Of a DNA stretch of 64,000 nt, positions 50,345-59,524 are shown in pieces (position 1 is the first letter of the stretch; each line of letters starts with the position of its first letter). The DNA is from Salinimicrobium sp050750585 (GTDB lineage Bacteria; Bacteroidota; Bacteroidia; Flavobacteriales; Flavobacteriaceae), in NCBI RefSeq assembly GCF_050750585.1, contig NZ_JBOJLM010000007.1:177104-241103 (forward strand), written 5' to 3'. A model generated the notes under the pieces. It did no database searches. It saw nothing but the letters and a program-made list of their open reading frames with translations, and had not been told where the DNA came from. A program made the position numbers and the translations under genes.

Positions 50345-52714
50345 TTACTCTTTTTGAGAGGTCACTTCGGAAGTTTTTGCTTCAGAAGTATTTGCTTCGG
50401 AAGTTTTCACAGCTGCAGCTATTTTTTCCGCAGTAACAAGGGCTTCTTGTTTATCGGTTGAAAATTGGGCTACAGGCTCAACTTCTGTTTCCTCCTGAAG
50501 TATGGTTACTTCATCAACTTCTGGCGTGGTAGCTATTTCCATATCCTGACCCAAAATAGGGGCGATCACAAGCCCAATCAAACAGGTAAGTTTGATAAGG
50601 ATGTTCATTGAAGGCCCTGAAGTGTCTTTAAAAGGATCACCCACGGTATCACCGGTTACAGCAGCTTTATGAGCTTCAGACCCTTTGTAGGTCATCTCGC
50701 CGTTGATCATTACCCCGGCTTCAAAAGATTTCTTGGCATTATCCCACGCACCACCGGCATTGTTTTGGAAAATTGCCCAAAGCACACCACTCACGGTCAC
50801 CCCGGCCATGTAGCCTCCAAGCATTTCGGCGATAAGACGGTTTTCATACCCAAGTACCATAGGAATAATTACTATAATAATAGGGAACCCAATAGTAAGA
50901 AGACCAGGTAAAAGCATTTCACGAAGGGCAGCTTTGGTAGAGATCTCCACACATTTGTCGTATTGTGGTTTTCCTGTTCCTTCCATAATCCCTGGAATCT
51001 CACGGAACTGGCGACGCACCTCGTTCACCATATCCATAGCTGCTTTTCCTACTGATTGCATTGCAAGGGCAGAGAAAACAACGGGAATCATTCCTCCAAT
51101 AAACAGCATGGCTAAAACAGGAGCTTTGAAAATATTGATCCCATCAATTCCTGTGAAGGTTACGTAGGCTGCAAAAAGTGCAAGAGAGGTAAGCGCTGCC
51201 GAAGCGATTGCAAAACCTTTTCCGGTTGCAGCAGTAGTGTTTCCTACAGAATCAAGAATATCGGTTCTTTCTCTAACTTCGGAAGGTAGTTCGCTCATTT
51301 CGGCGATACCTCCGGCGTTATCGGCGATTGGCCCAAAGGCATCAATTGCCAGCTGCATTGCAGTGGTAGCCATCATTGCTGAAGCTGCAAGTGCTACTCC
51401 GTAGAAACCTGCGAAGGCATAAGAGGCCCAGATAGCGATAGCAAAAAGAAGTACAGAATAGAAAGTAGAGATCATTCCGGTAGAAAGACCTGCAATAATG
51501 TTTGTCCCGGCACCGGTGCTGGAATTTTGTACTATAGACATTACAGGCTTTTTACCAAGTCCTGTATAATATTCGGTTACGGCAGAGATCACTCCTCCTA
51601 CTACAAGCCCAACCAGAGTAGCATAGAATACCCGCATTGAGGAGATTTGTTGTGGCCCTTCCCCAAAGAATTCCATTTGCATGGTTTCTGGCAACATCCA
51701 GGTCACCAAAAAGAAAGAAGAGATCGCTACCAGTACGATAGAGAACCAGTTTCCTTTGTTTAGCGCCGACTGAACTTCAGCTTCCTTGGCAGTATTGCTG
51801 TTGATCTTCACCAATAGCGTTCCTACTATAGAGAATATAATTCCGAAACCTGCAATGGCCATTGGAAGAAGGATTGGTCCAATTCCGCCGAAACCTTCAG
51901 CAACAATATTACCGCCCATATCTTTGATGACATAGTTTCCAAGTACCATGGCGGCAAGTACGGTAGCTACATAACTTCCGAAGAGGTCGGCACCCATTCC
52001 GGCTACGTCACCTACGTTATCACCCACGTTATCGGCAATGGTTGCCGGGTTACGCGGATCATCTTCAGGAATACCTGCTTCCACTTTTCCAACAAGATCG
52101 GCACCCACATCGGCAGCTTTGGTATAAATACCACCACCTACACGAGCAAATAGTGCAATAGACTCGGCTCCAAGAGAGAAACCGGCAAGGGTTTCAAGCA
52201 CGATGGTCATTTGGTGAACATCGGTCCACTCCCCGCCCATAAAGACGTGGAAAAAGATGATGAAGAAAGTTGTTAATCCCAGAACGGCAAGACCGGCAAC
52301 TCCAAGTCCCATAACGGTACCGCCACCAAAAGACACTTTTAGTGCCTGCGGCAGGCTTGTTCTTGCGGCTTGTGTAGTACGAACGTTAGATTGAGTTGCG
52401 ATGCGCATCCCGATATTTCCGGCGAAAGCCGAAAAAATAGCTCCAAATATAAAAGCTACAACAATTAGAATATGAGTAGTGGGAACAATAAAAGATATTC
52501 CTGCCAGCAGGATACTGGCTACAATAACAAAAATAGTAAGGATCTTGTATTCGGCATTAAGAAAAGCAAGAGCTCCTTCATAAATGTGAGATGAAATTTC
52601 CTTCATCTTTCCATCTCCCGCATCCTGTTTTAAAACCCAGGAGCGTTTTGCCCACATGAAAATGAGCCCTATGATTGCCAGAATAGCCGGCAACCAAATC
52701 ATCAATGATTCCAT
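50345..52714 (-). CDS. hppA: Ion-translocating membrane pyrophosphatase
   Basis: 789 aa, about 16 TM helices. DDPRNPATIADNVGDNVGDVAGMGADLF near residue 218 is the pyrophosphate-binding loop, with DAFGPIADNAGGIAEM and GNTTAATGKGFAIASA near 490. An Ala in GNTTAATGKG is typical of K+-dependent members, which include Na+ pumps; K+-independent ones have Lys. It couples PPi hydrolysis to Na+ or H+ export. After the last TM helix it has an unusual tail of about 50 residues (EVEPVAQF..TSEANTSEAKTSEV) with repeated TSE units. The soluble pyrophosphatase ppa lies 369 nt upstream. Confidence 0.95.
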   Translation of the reverse strand: MESLMIWLPAILAIIGLIFMWAKRSWVLKQDAGDGKMKEISSHIYEGALAFLNAEYKILTIFVIVASILLAGISFIVPTTHILIVVAFIFGAIFSAFAGNIGMRIATQSNVRTTQAARTSLPQALKVSFGGGTVMGLGVAGLAVLGLTTFFIIFFHVFMGGEWTDVHQMTIVLETLAGFSLGAESIALFARVGGGIYTKAADVGADLVGKVEAGIPEDDPRNPATIADNVGDNVGDVAGMGADLFGSYVATVLAAMVLGNYVIKDMGGNIVAEGFGGIGPILLPMAIAGFGIIFSIVGTLLVKINSNTAKEAEVQSALNKGNWFSIVLVAISSFFLVTWMLPETMQMEFFGEGPQQISSMRVFYATLVGLVVGGVISAVTEYYTGLGKKPVMSIVQNSSTGAGTNIIAGLSTGMISTFYSVLLFAIAIWASYAFAGFYGVALAASAMMATTAMQLAIDAFGPIADNAGGIAEMSELPSEVRERTDILDSVGNTTAATGKGFAIASAALTSLALFAAYVTFTGIDGINIFKAPVLAMLFIGGMIPVVFSALAMQSVGKAAMDMVNEVRRQFREIPGIMEGTGKPQYDKCVEISTKAALREMLLPGLLTIGFPIIIVIIPMVLGYENRLIAEMLGGYMAGVTVSGVLWAIFQNNAGGAWDNAKKSFEAGVMINGEMTYKGSEAHKAAVTGDTVGDPFKDTSGPSMNILIKLTCLIGLVIAPILGQDMEIATTPEVDEVTILQEETEVEPVAQFSTDKQEALVTAEKIAAAVKTSEANTSEAKTSEVTSQKE

Positions 52715-53082
52715 AATTTTTTGTTAAATTTATTTACGCTGTTAAAGTTAGCAAAAGAGGGATAAATATGGATTAATAAAAATGATCTTTCTCATAATCT
52801 GAGAGGAAATCTTTGTTTATCCTCAGCCATAACGGGAGATGAGCCGGAGAAAATACATTTTTGAAAGAAAATGTAAGGAAGATTTAATTTTTATTATAGA
52901 CTGGTTGAAATTCAGCTTTTAGAAAGAGGTGAAAATGAGGCGTGCACAAAAAAAAAGCTGCCCGGTAAAGCTTTCTCCCTGTCGCTCCTTAAATATTTCA
53001 GTTCCTAATAGGATCCTGAAAAATTAAGAATAACGCAGTAATAGCCTTACCAGACAGCCTCCTGTCTTATATCCTGAAACGG
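52715..53082. other. Intergenic region between hppA and ppa
   Basis: 368 nt. AT-rich; no repeat of the main families; a short GCTGCCCGG / AAAGCTTT element near 52,955 is the only structure I see. Presumably holds the hppA promoter. Confidence 0.5.
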
Positions 53083-53598
53083 TTACATGATGGAGAAGTT
53101 ACCCTTCTCCCCGTTACTGTCTTTATATCTCTGAATACAATCTTTGATGATGGAGTTTGCTTCATTAACATCGCCCCAACCTTCAACATCTACTTTCTTT
53201 TGCTCAAGATCTTTGTAGACCTGGAAGAAGTGTTCAATTTCTTTTATAAGGTGGCCATTCACATCGCCAAGATCGTTAAGCCTGTTCCAGATAGGATCGG
53301 AAACCGGTACGCAGATCACTTTTTCATCGGGTCCTTTTTCATCGGCCATATGGAATACTCCAATTGGCTTTACCTCCATAACACAACCGGGGAAGGTTGG
53401 CTCTGTTACCAGTACCAGCACATCAAGCGGATCGCCGTCAAGGGCCAGAGTTTCAGGAATGAACCCGTAATCTGCAGGATACATCATCGAAGAAAAGATC
53501 ATCCTGTCATAACGGACTTTCTTTAGCTTGAAGTCATACTCGTATTTATTTCGACTTCCCTTGGGGATCTCGATAAGAACATCAAATGTTTTACTCAT
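53083..53598 (-). CDS. ppa: Inorganic pyrophosphatase
   Basis: 171 aa, family I soluble enzyme. DYGFIPETLALDGDPLDVLVLV holds three metal-binding Asp residues (DxDPxD), and KVICVPVSDPIWNRLND continues the active site. It hydrolyses PPi to phosphate, at odds with the membrane pump that harvests the same substrate. N-terminal MSKTFDVLIEIPKGSRNKYEYDFK is the usual start. Confidence 0.95.
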   Translation of the reverse strand: MSKTFDVLIEIPKGSRNKYEYDFKLKKVRYDRMIFSSMMYPADYGFIPETLALDGDPLDVLVLVTEPTFPGCVMEVKPIGVFHMADEKGPDEKVICVPVSDPIWNRLNDLGDVNGHLIKEIEHFFQVYKDLEQKKVDVEGWGDVNEANSIIKDCIQRYKDSNGEKGNFSIM

Positions 53599-53881
53599 TA
53601 CTATATAGTATAATTTAGTCTGTTTTTGTCTTTAGGGGGCGGCAAATATAATACTTCATTCGGTTTTAAGCAGATATAAAATATTTAGAAGTTGCTCCCT
53701 GCCGCAAAGTTTAAGTTTTTCTTCACAAATGGCGTAGCAAATTCCAAACAACAAATCCCAAATTCCAGGCATTAAATTCCAATTCGAATCTAAGTTCCCC
53801 TTCGGAAATTTAGGGGGAAGAGAAGCCACAATTACCCCAAGGTAAACTGTTTTGGAATTTGGCTTTTGGAATCTGGCATTT

Positions 53882-53910
53882 AAAAAAAGAAGCCTCCCAA
53901 AAAGGAGGCT
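53882..53910 (-). terminator. Terminator of pdhB
   Basis: On the minus strand AGCCTCC / GGAGGCT with a 6-nt loop, then TTCTTTTTTT. Confidence 0.82.
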
Positions 53911-53928
53911 CAAAAATGTCATTTTTGG
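53910..53928. repeat. Dispersed palindrome
   Basis: TCAAAAATGTCATTTTTGG, one mismatch, adjoining the pdhB terminator stem. Confidence 0.8.
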
Positions 53929-53939
53929 AAGGGCATTAT

Positions 53940-54920
53940 TTAGTCCTTATACATAACCTTTTTCACTGCTTTGATCACATCGTTGTGATTTGGCAACCAC
54001 TCTTCGAGTAGTACCGGAGAATAAGGAGCAGGAGTATCGGCAGTATTGATCTTTACAATTGGCGCATCAAGGAAATCGAATGCCTGTGACTGCACCTGGT
54101 AAGTGATCTCTGTAGCTACGTTTCCAAATGGCCATGCTTCTTCAACAATAACAAGGCGGTTGGTTTTCTTTACAGATTCCAGGATAGTTTCATGATCCAT
54201 CGGGCGAATGGTACGCAAGTCGATAATCTCACATGAAATTCCTTCTTTTTCAAGTTCTTCAGCAGCCTTATAACAGATCTTGATGATCTTTCCGAAGGAA
54301 ACAATAGTTACATCGCTACCTTCTCTTTTAATGTCTGCTTTACCAATTGGCAGTACATATTCTTCTTCGGGCACTTCTCCCTTGTCGCCATACATTTGCT
54401 CAGACTCCATGAAGATCACAGGATCGTCATCGCGAATAGCCGCTTTTAAAAGTCCTTTTGCATCGTAAGGGTTAGAAGGTACAATTACTTTTAATCCCGG
54501 AGTATTGGCATACCAGCTTTCAAATGCCTGTGAGTGGGTAGCTCCCAATTGGCCTGCCGAAGCTGTTGGCCCACGAAATACAATGGGAACATTAAATTGC
54601 CCACCACTCATTTGGCGCATCTTGGCTGCGTTATTTATAATCTGGTCAATTCCCACCAGGGAAAAGTTAAAGGTCATGAATTCTATGATGGGACGGTTTC
54701 CATTCATGGCGCTACCAACACCTATTCCGGAAAAACCTAATTCTGAGATGGGTGTATCGATCACGCGATCTGGACCAAATTCATCCAACATCCCTTTTGA
54801 TGCTTTATAAGCACCATTATATTCAGCAACCTCTTCTCCCATAAGGTACACAGATTCATCCCTGCGCATTTCTTCTGTCATGGCCTGGGCAATTGCTTCC
54901 CTGAACTGGATTGTCTTCAT
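53940..54920 (-). CDS. pdhB: Pyruvate dehydrogenase E1 component subunit beta
   Basis: 326 aa transketolase-like beta chain: RDESVYLMGEEVAEYNGAYK, the TPP/Glu region PISELGFSGIGVGSAMNG, QLGATHSQAFESWYANTPGLKVIVPSNPYDAKGLLKAA, and the C-terminal EEAWPFGNVATEITYQ. It forms the E1 heterotetramer with an alpha subunit not encoded here. A branched-chain 2-oxoacid dehydrogenase is possible, but the segments look PDH-like. Monocistronic with its own terminator. Confidence 0.88.
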   Translation of the reverse strand: MKTIQFREAIAQAMTEEMRRDESVYLMGEEVAEYNGAYKASKGMLDEFGPDRVIDTPISELGFSGIGVGSAMNGNRPIIEFMTFNFSLVGIDQIINNAAKMRQMSGGQFNVPIVFRGPTASAGQLGATHSQAFESWYANTPGLKVIVPSNPYDAKGLLKAAIRDDDPVIFMESEQMYGDKGEVPEEEYVLPIGKADIKREGSDVTIVSFGKIIKICYKAAEELEKEGISCEIIDLRTIRPMDHETILESVKKTNRLVIVEEAWPFGNVATEITYQVQSQAFDFLDAPIVKINTADTPAPYSPVLLEEWLPNHNDVIKAVKKVMYKD

Positions 54921-55085
54921 TACACGTATTTGATTAAAATTTTCGAATCACAAAAATAGTAATTCAAACAAGGATTATGGCCAACTTGAGAACAAAAATT
55001 TCTTATGCACGCACAGTATTTTTCCTCAGTTTTTATGTATCTTCGTAATCCATTTATAATTTTTATTTACAAAATTCTGAGATAT

Positions 55086-55832
55086 ATGAAAATATTAGTG
55101 TGTATTAGTCACGTTCCTGATACCACCTCAAAGATTAATTTTTCTGAAGGTGATACAAAATTCGACACCGCGGGGGTGCAGTTCGTGATCAATCCAAATG
55201 ATGAATTTGGTCTTACAAGGGCCATGTGGTTCAAAGAGAAGCAAGGTGCAACAGTAGATGTGGTGAATGTAGGCGGCACAGAGACCGAACCTACTTTAAG
55301 AAAAGCTTTGGCTATTGGTGCCGATAGCGCTATACGTGTAAACACACCCGCTACAGACGGGATCTATGTTGCCAAACAAATAGCAAAAGTAGCACAGGAT
55401 GGTGGTTATGACCTTATAATTGCCGGCCGCGAATCTATCGACTACAACGGCGGAATGGTTCCCGGAATGGTAGCCGGTCTCATTGGCGCAAATTTCGTAA
55501 ATACCTGTATAGGATTGGAAGTAGAAGGAAATGAAGCTACGGCCATTCGCGAAATCGATGGAGGAAAAGAAACACTAAAGACAAATCTTCCATTAGTAAT
55601 AGGTACCCAGAAGGGAATTGTACAGGAAAGCGACCTTCGCATTCCTAACATGCGCGGAATTATGCAGGCGCGAAAAAAGCCGCTTAACGTAATTGATCCT
55701 GTAGATACAGCGACACATTCTGAAGCCGTTAAATTCGAAAAACCCAAACCAAAAGGGGATATCAAGCTTGTTGATGCCGATAATCTTGATGAATTGATCA
55801 ACCTGCTTCACAACGAGGCTAAAGTAATTTAA
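55086..55832 (+). CDS. etfB: Electron transfer flavoprotein subunit beta
   Basis: 248 aa from ATG 55086 (MKILVCISHVPDTTSKINF); the frame extends 27 codons up but those residues are not ETF-like. VNPNDEFGLTRAMWFKE, GADSAIRVN, IIAGRESIDYNGGMVPGMVAGLIG and the later LPLVIGTQKGI are ETF-beta signatures. With EtfA it accepts electrons from acyl-CoA dehydrogenases, such as the one at 25252. Followed by etfA after 87 nt. Confidence 0.92.
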   Translation: MKILVCISHVPDTTSKINFSEGDTKFDTAGVQFVINPNDEFGLTRAMWFKEKQGATVDVVNVGGTETEPTLRKALAIGADSAIRVNTPATDGIYVAKQIAKVAQDGGYDLIIAGRESIDYNGGMVPGMVAGLIGANFVNTCIGLEVEGNEATAIREIDGGKETLKTNLPLVIGTQKGIVQESDLRIPNMRGIMQARKKPLNVIDPVDTATHSEAVKFEKPKPKGDIKLVDADNLDELINLLHNEAKVI

Positions 55833-55919
55833 AGTTCAGGGTTTAAAGTTTAAGGTTCAAGGTTTGAACTGAAGGCTTTGGAATTTGGAATTTATTAATT
55901 GGAATTTAAAGAAAAAAAT

Positions 55920-56888
55920 ATGTCAGTATTAGTATATACAGAATCGGAAGAAGGACAATTTAAGAAGACTGCCTTTGAGGTGGCTTCTTATGCAAAAGGT
56001 GTTGCCGACATGCTGGGAACAGAAGTCACAGCTATTTCTTTTAATGCGGAAAGTGCAGGTGACCTTGGGAAGTATGGAGTGAGCAAAGTATTAAAGGTAA
56101 ATGACGGGAAGCTTCAAAAATTCAATGCCAAAGCCTACGCCGATGCCATTAAGCAGGCAGCCAAAAAGGAAGGGTCAAAAGTGATCATTGTAAGCCAGAG
56201 TGCAAACGCAAAATATTTAGCACCACTATTGGCAGTACAACTGGAGGCGGGATACGCTTCAAACGTGGTGGCTTTACCCGAAGGTACAGATCCACTACAG
56301 GTAAAAAGAACCGCATTCACCAACAAGGCTTTTAACTTCACCAAATTATCTACCGATGTGAAGATCATTGGGCTTTCTAAAAATGCCTTCGGATTAAAAG
56401 AAAATCAAACAGACGCTACGGAAGAAGATTTCTCCCCTTCTCTTTCTGAAGGAGATTTTGCAATCAACGTGGTTTCTGTAGACAAAGCAGCCGATAAGGT
56501 GACTATTGCCGATGCCGAAATTGTGGTATCTGGCGGAAGAGGTCTTAAAGGTCCTGAAAATTGGGGCATGGTTGAAGAACTTGCCGAAACACTGGGAGCA
56601 GCGACAGCCTGTTCAAAACCTGTGAGTGATATGGGCTGGAGACCTCATAGTGAACACGTAGGCCAGACTGGAAAACCCGTTGCAGCAAACCTGTACATCG
56701 CTATTGGAATTTCTGGAGCAATACAACATCTTGCAGGGGTAAGTGCCTCAAAAACAAAAGTGGTAATCAATAATGACCCCGAAGCACCTTTCTTTAAGGC
56801 TGCCGATTACGGGGTGGTAGGAGATGCCTTTGAGATAGTACCAAAGCTCACCGAAAAATTAAAGGAATTTAAGGCTGGTAACTCATAA
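55920..56888 (+). CDS. etfA: Electron transfer flavoprotein subunit alpha
   Basis: 322 aa from ATG 55920 (MSVLVYTESEEGQF). The C-terminal FAD domain is clear: VSGGRGLKGPENWGMVEELAETLGAATACSKPVSDMGWRPHSEHVGQTGKPVAANLYIAIGISGAIQHLAGVSASKTKVVINNDPEAPFFKAADYGVVGDA, covering the SGR-G, the GQTG loop and the ISGAIQH motif. The reading frame is open from a TTG at 55899, but ATG 55920 is the natural start. Strong terminator 30 nt downstream. Confidence 0.93.
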   Translation: MSVLVYTESEEGQFKKTAFEVASYAKGVADMLGTEVTAISFNAESAGDLGKYGVSKVLKVNDGKLQKFNAKAYADAIKQAAKKEGSKVIIVSQSANAKYLAPLLAVQLEAGYASNVVALPEGTDPLQVKRTAFTNKAFNFTKLSTDVKIIGLSKNAFGLKENQTDATEEDFSPSLSEGDFAINVVSVDKAADKVTIADAEIVVSGGRGLKGPENWGMVEELAETLGAATACSKPVSDMGWRPHSEHVGQTGKPVAANLYIAIGISGAIQHLAGVSASKTKVVINNDPEAPFFKAADYGVVGDAFEIVPKLTEKLKEFKAGNS

Positions 56889-56913
56889 TTTTTTTAACTT
56901 GCAAGCCGTTAAA

Positions 56914-56961
56914 AGGGCTGTCTCAGATAGGTATTTTGCCCGTTTAGACAGCTTTTTTTTT
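56914..56961 (+). terminator. Terminator of etfBA
   Basis: GCTGTCT (56917-56923) / AGACAGC (56946-56952) stem with a 22-nt loop, then nine T. Confidence 0.75.
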
Positions 56962-56972
56962 ATTTTTGAAGT

Positions 56973-57593
56973 ATGAGTTTAGTGCGCCTTAACATTAAAG
57001 GAATTTCTTACAGCCAAACCCAGAATGGGGCCTATGCCTTAATTTTGAGTGAGGTGGAAGGAGAGCGTAAACTCCCTATTGTAATTGGTGCTTTTGAAGC
57101 TCAATCTATCGCTATCGCTCTTGAGAAAGAGATCAAGCCTCCACGCCCACTCACCCACGACCTTTTCAAGAATTTTGCCGACAGGTTTGAGATCGTTGTA
57201 AAACAGGTGATCATTCACAAACTGGTAGACGGGGTTTTCTATTCCAGCCTCATTTGTGAGCGCGATAAAATTGAAGAGATCATTGATGCCAGGACCAGCG
57301 ATGCCATTGCACTTGCTTTGAGATTCCAGGCACCCATTTTCACCTATAAGAATATCCTGGACAAGGCCGGTATCTACCTCAAGGGAGATACCGCAAAAGA
57401 GAAAGAAGAACAGGAGAAAGAAGATATTATAGTAGATGAACTCTTTTCTAAGGAAGTCGAGATAAAATCTGACCAACCCGATTACAGGAAACTGTCACTC
57501 AACGAACTCAATAACATGCTAGACCAGGCCGTAAAAAACGAAGATTATGAGAAAGCGGCCCGTATACGAGATGAGATCTCCAAGCGAAAATAA
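56973..57593 (+). CDS. Bifunctional nuclease domain (DUF151) protein with C-terminal UVR motif
   Basis: 206 aa. Residues 1-135 are the BFN/DUF151 fold (LPIVIGAFEAQSIAIALE; RTSDAIALALRFQAPIF). After an acidic linker, the C-terminal 30 residues are a UvrB/UvrC-type motif (LNNMLDQAVKNEDYEKAARIRDEISKRK). The fusion is common in Bacteroidetes. Proposed role in DNA or RNA processing or stress. It starts 11 nt after the etfA terminator and is 12 nt from nupC, with which it is probably co-transcribed. Confidence 0.88.
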   Translation: MSLVRLNIKGISYSQTQNGAYALILSEVEGERKLPIVIGAFEAQSIAIALEKEIKPPRPLTHDLFKNFADRFEIVVKQVIIHKLVDGVFYSSLICERDKIEEIIDARTSDAIALALRFQAPIFTYKNILDKAGIYLKGDTAKEKEEQEKEDIIVDELFSKEVEIKSDQPDYRKLSLNELNNMLDQAVKNEDYEKAARIRDEISKRK

Positions 57594-57605
57594 CCCCCAT
57601 TCATA

Positions 57606-59318
57606 ATGAATAAAATCTGGTGCTTCCTGTTCCTGATCTTCTTCGGAATATCCCCCTTATTTGCACAATCAATTTCTAAAACCTGGGATTTTGAAGCCGT
57701 AGAAGGCAGCCCCCAAAACACCATTTTTGACATCTCCCCCGGAAATGACTATTTAAAACTGGACAATGGAGGTTTTGAACTCGCCCTTACCAATGAAGAC
57801 GCTCCCAGTTCAACCGGGAATTATGTTTTTCAAAATGATGTTCTGGTACTATTCTTTGACAGTCCGGGCGACAGTATTCAGAATTTTAGAGTAAACACTT
57901 TAACCGATTCTACGCTGGTGCTTAGCACAAGAGATGTGACCTACTCCCTTAGGGAAGTGCCACAAACTGTACAAGAAGTACTGCCCGTAGATACCGCAAA
58001 GACCGTAATACCCAACCAGGGTTTTACCTTCACAAGTTTCTGGAGAGGTGCACTGGGAATGGTCTCTCTCATCCTACTCGCCTTTATCTTTAGCAGCAAC
58101 CGCAGGGCCATAAACTGGAAGACTATTCTTGTAGGATTAGGCGCTCAGCTTCTTTTGGCAATCGGGGTTTTAAAGATCACTGTGGTTCAAAACGTATTTG
58201 AGACCGTAGGTTATTTCTTTGTACTTATTCTTGATTTCACCGCGGCAGGAAGTGAATTTTTGCTCGGCGGACTGATGAGTGTTGAAAGTTATGGTTTTAT
58301 CTTCCTGTTCCAGGTATTACCCACCATTGTTTTCTTCTCTGCCTTAACTTCTGTACTGTTCTACCTTGGGGTGATACAGATCGTGGTAAAGGGAATGGCA
58401 TGGGTGCTAACCAAGCTCATGGGTATCTCGGGGCCCGAAAGTTTAAGTGTGGCTGGAAATATCTTCTTAGGACAAACTGAAGCCCCATTAATGATCAAGG
58501 CATACCTTGAAAGAATGAGCCGATCGGAAATCCTTTTGGTCATGATTGGCGGAATGGCTACTGTGGCAGGTGGCGTACTGGCAGCTTACATAGGCTTTTT
58601 GGGTGGTGATGACCCTGCGCTTAGAGTAGAATTTGCAAAGCACCTGCTGGCTGCATCCGTTATGGCAGCACCGGGAGCCATCGTAATTTCAAAGATCCTT
58701 TATCCGCAGCAGGACAAGATCACTACCGATGTAGAAGTTTCTTCAGACAAAATTGGATCTAATATTTTAGATGCCATTGCCAACGGTACCACCGAAGGTT
58801 TAAAGCTGGCAGCCAATGTCGCTGCAATGCTCCTGGTTTTTATCGCTTTTATCGCTATGATCAACTACGGCCTTGGAAAAATTGGAGACTGGACAAGCCT
58901 TAACGGCATCATGGCAGCAAACACTCCTTACGCCAGGTTATCTCTTGAATCTCTCCTCGGAATTATTTTTGCTCCGCTCATGTGGCTTATTGGAGTAGCA
59001 AAAGCCGATATGATGCTCATGGGGCAGCTGCTGGGAATAAAACTTGCAGCGAGTGAATTTGTAGGATATATACAGCTGGCTGAACTTAAGAATCCGGTAA
59101 ATGCGCTAAGCCTTACCTATGAAAAATCTATCATCATGGCCACTTATATGCTATGCGGATTTGCCAACTTTGCTTCTATTGGAATACAAATAGGCGGAAT
59201 TGGTTCCCTGGCACCCGGACAGAGAAAAACCCTTTCGGAATTTGGGATGAAAGCGCTTATTGGCGGTACCCTCGCTTCTTTGCTTTCGGCTACAATTGCC
59301 GGGATGATCATTGGATAA
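57606..59318 (+). CDS. Concentrative nucleoside transporter (NupC family) with N-terminal periplasmic domain
   Basis: 570 aa. A signal peptide (MNKIWCFLFLIFFGISPLFA) and about 120 residues of beta-rich, lipocalin-like sequence (WDFEAVEGSPQN..FDISPGNDYLKLD) precede the CNT transporter core (from about 140). The core has about ten TM segments and the Na+/nucleoside sites near FLGQTEAPLMIK, VAGGVLAAYIGFLGG and PVNALSLTYEKSIIM. It imports nucleosides by Na+ symport. The extra N-terminal domain is typical only for part of the family. Confidence 0.88.
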   Translation: MNKIWCFLFLIFFGISPLFAQSISKTWDFEAVEGSPQNTIFDISPGNDYLKLDNGGFELALTNEDAPSSTGNYVFQNDVLVLFFDSPGDSIQNFRVNTLTDSTLVLSTRDVTYSLREVPQTVQEVLPVDTAKTVIPNQGFTFTSFWRGALGMVSLILLAFIFSSNRRAINWKTILVGLGAQLLLAIGVLKITVVQNVFETVGYFFVLILDFTAAGSEFLLGGLMSVESYGFIFLFQVLPTIVFFSALTSVLFYLGVIQIVVKGMAWVLTKLMGISGPESLSVAGNIFLGQTEAPLMIKAYLERMSRSEILLVMIGGMATVAGGVLAAYIGFLGGDDPALRVEFAKHLLAASVMAAPGAIVISKILYPQQDKITTDVEVSSDKIGSNILDAIANGTTEGLKLAANVAAMLLVFIAFIAMINYGLGKIGDWTSLNGIMAANTPYARLSLESLLGIIFAPLMWLIGVAKADMMLMGQLLGIKLAASEFVGYIQLAELKNPVNALSLTYEKSIIMATYMLCGFANFASIGIQIGGIGSLAPGQRKTLSEFGMKALIGGTLASLLSATIAGMIIG

Positions 59319-59383
59319 AAAATTCCGGTAGTTAAAAACCCTTTCTAATTCAGAACAGTTTTCTATTTTAGCTGAAATTCAGT

Positions 59384-59402
59384 AAGAAAATGACATTTTT
59401 GA
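59384..59402. repeat. Dispersed palindrome
   Basis: AAGAAAATGACATTTTTGA followed by an ACCTGCAATGTTTTC block of the other repeat family. Confidence 0.7.
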
Positions 59403-59516
59403 CCTGCAATGTTTTCAAAACCTTCTAGCTCTGGAGAAAAGTCTGCCTGAAGTATTAGAGTCAATAGCATTTTAAAAACCTACAAGGTCAAAAAAGACCT
59501 TGCAGGTCGACTTAAA
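59401..59516. repeat. ACCTGCAAGG / CCTTGCAGGT repeat
   Basis: Contains two words also found after gldA (6020-6100): GACCTGCAATGTTTTCAAAACCTT and CCTACAAGGTCAAAAAAGACCTTGCAGGTC. The last ends 9 nt before thyA. Not followed by T-run. Confidence 0.75.
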
Positions 59517-59524
59517 TTATTACA

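Larger units (their letters stand above)
53599..53939. other. Intergenic region between pdhB and ppa
   Basis: 341 nt. Contains the pdhB terminator and a dispersed palindrome (53910-53928), plus remnants of heptamer words (GGAATTT-like, about 53,850-53,880). No gene. Confidence 0.7.
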
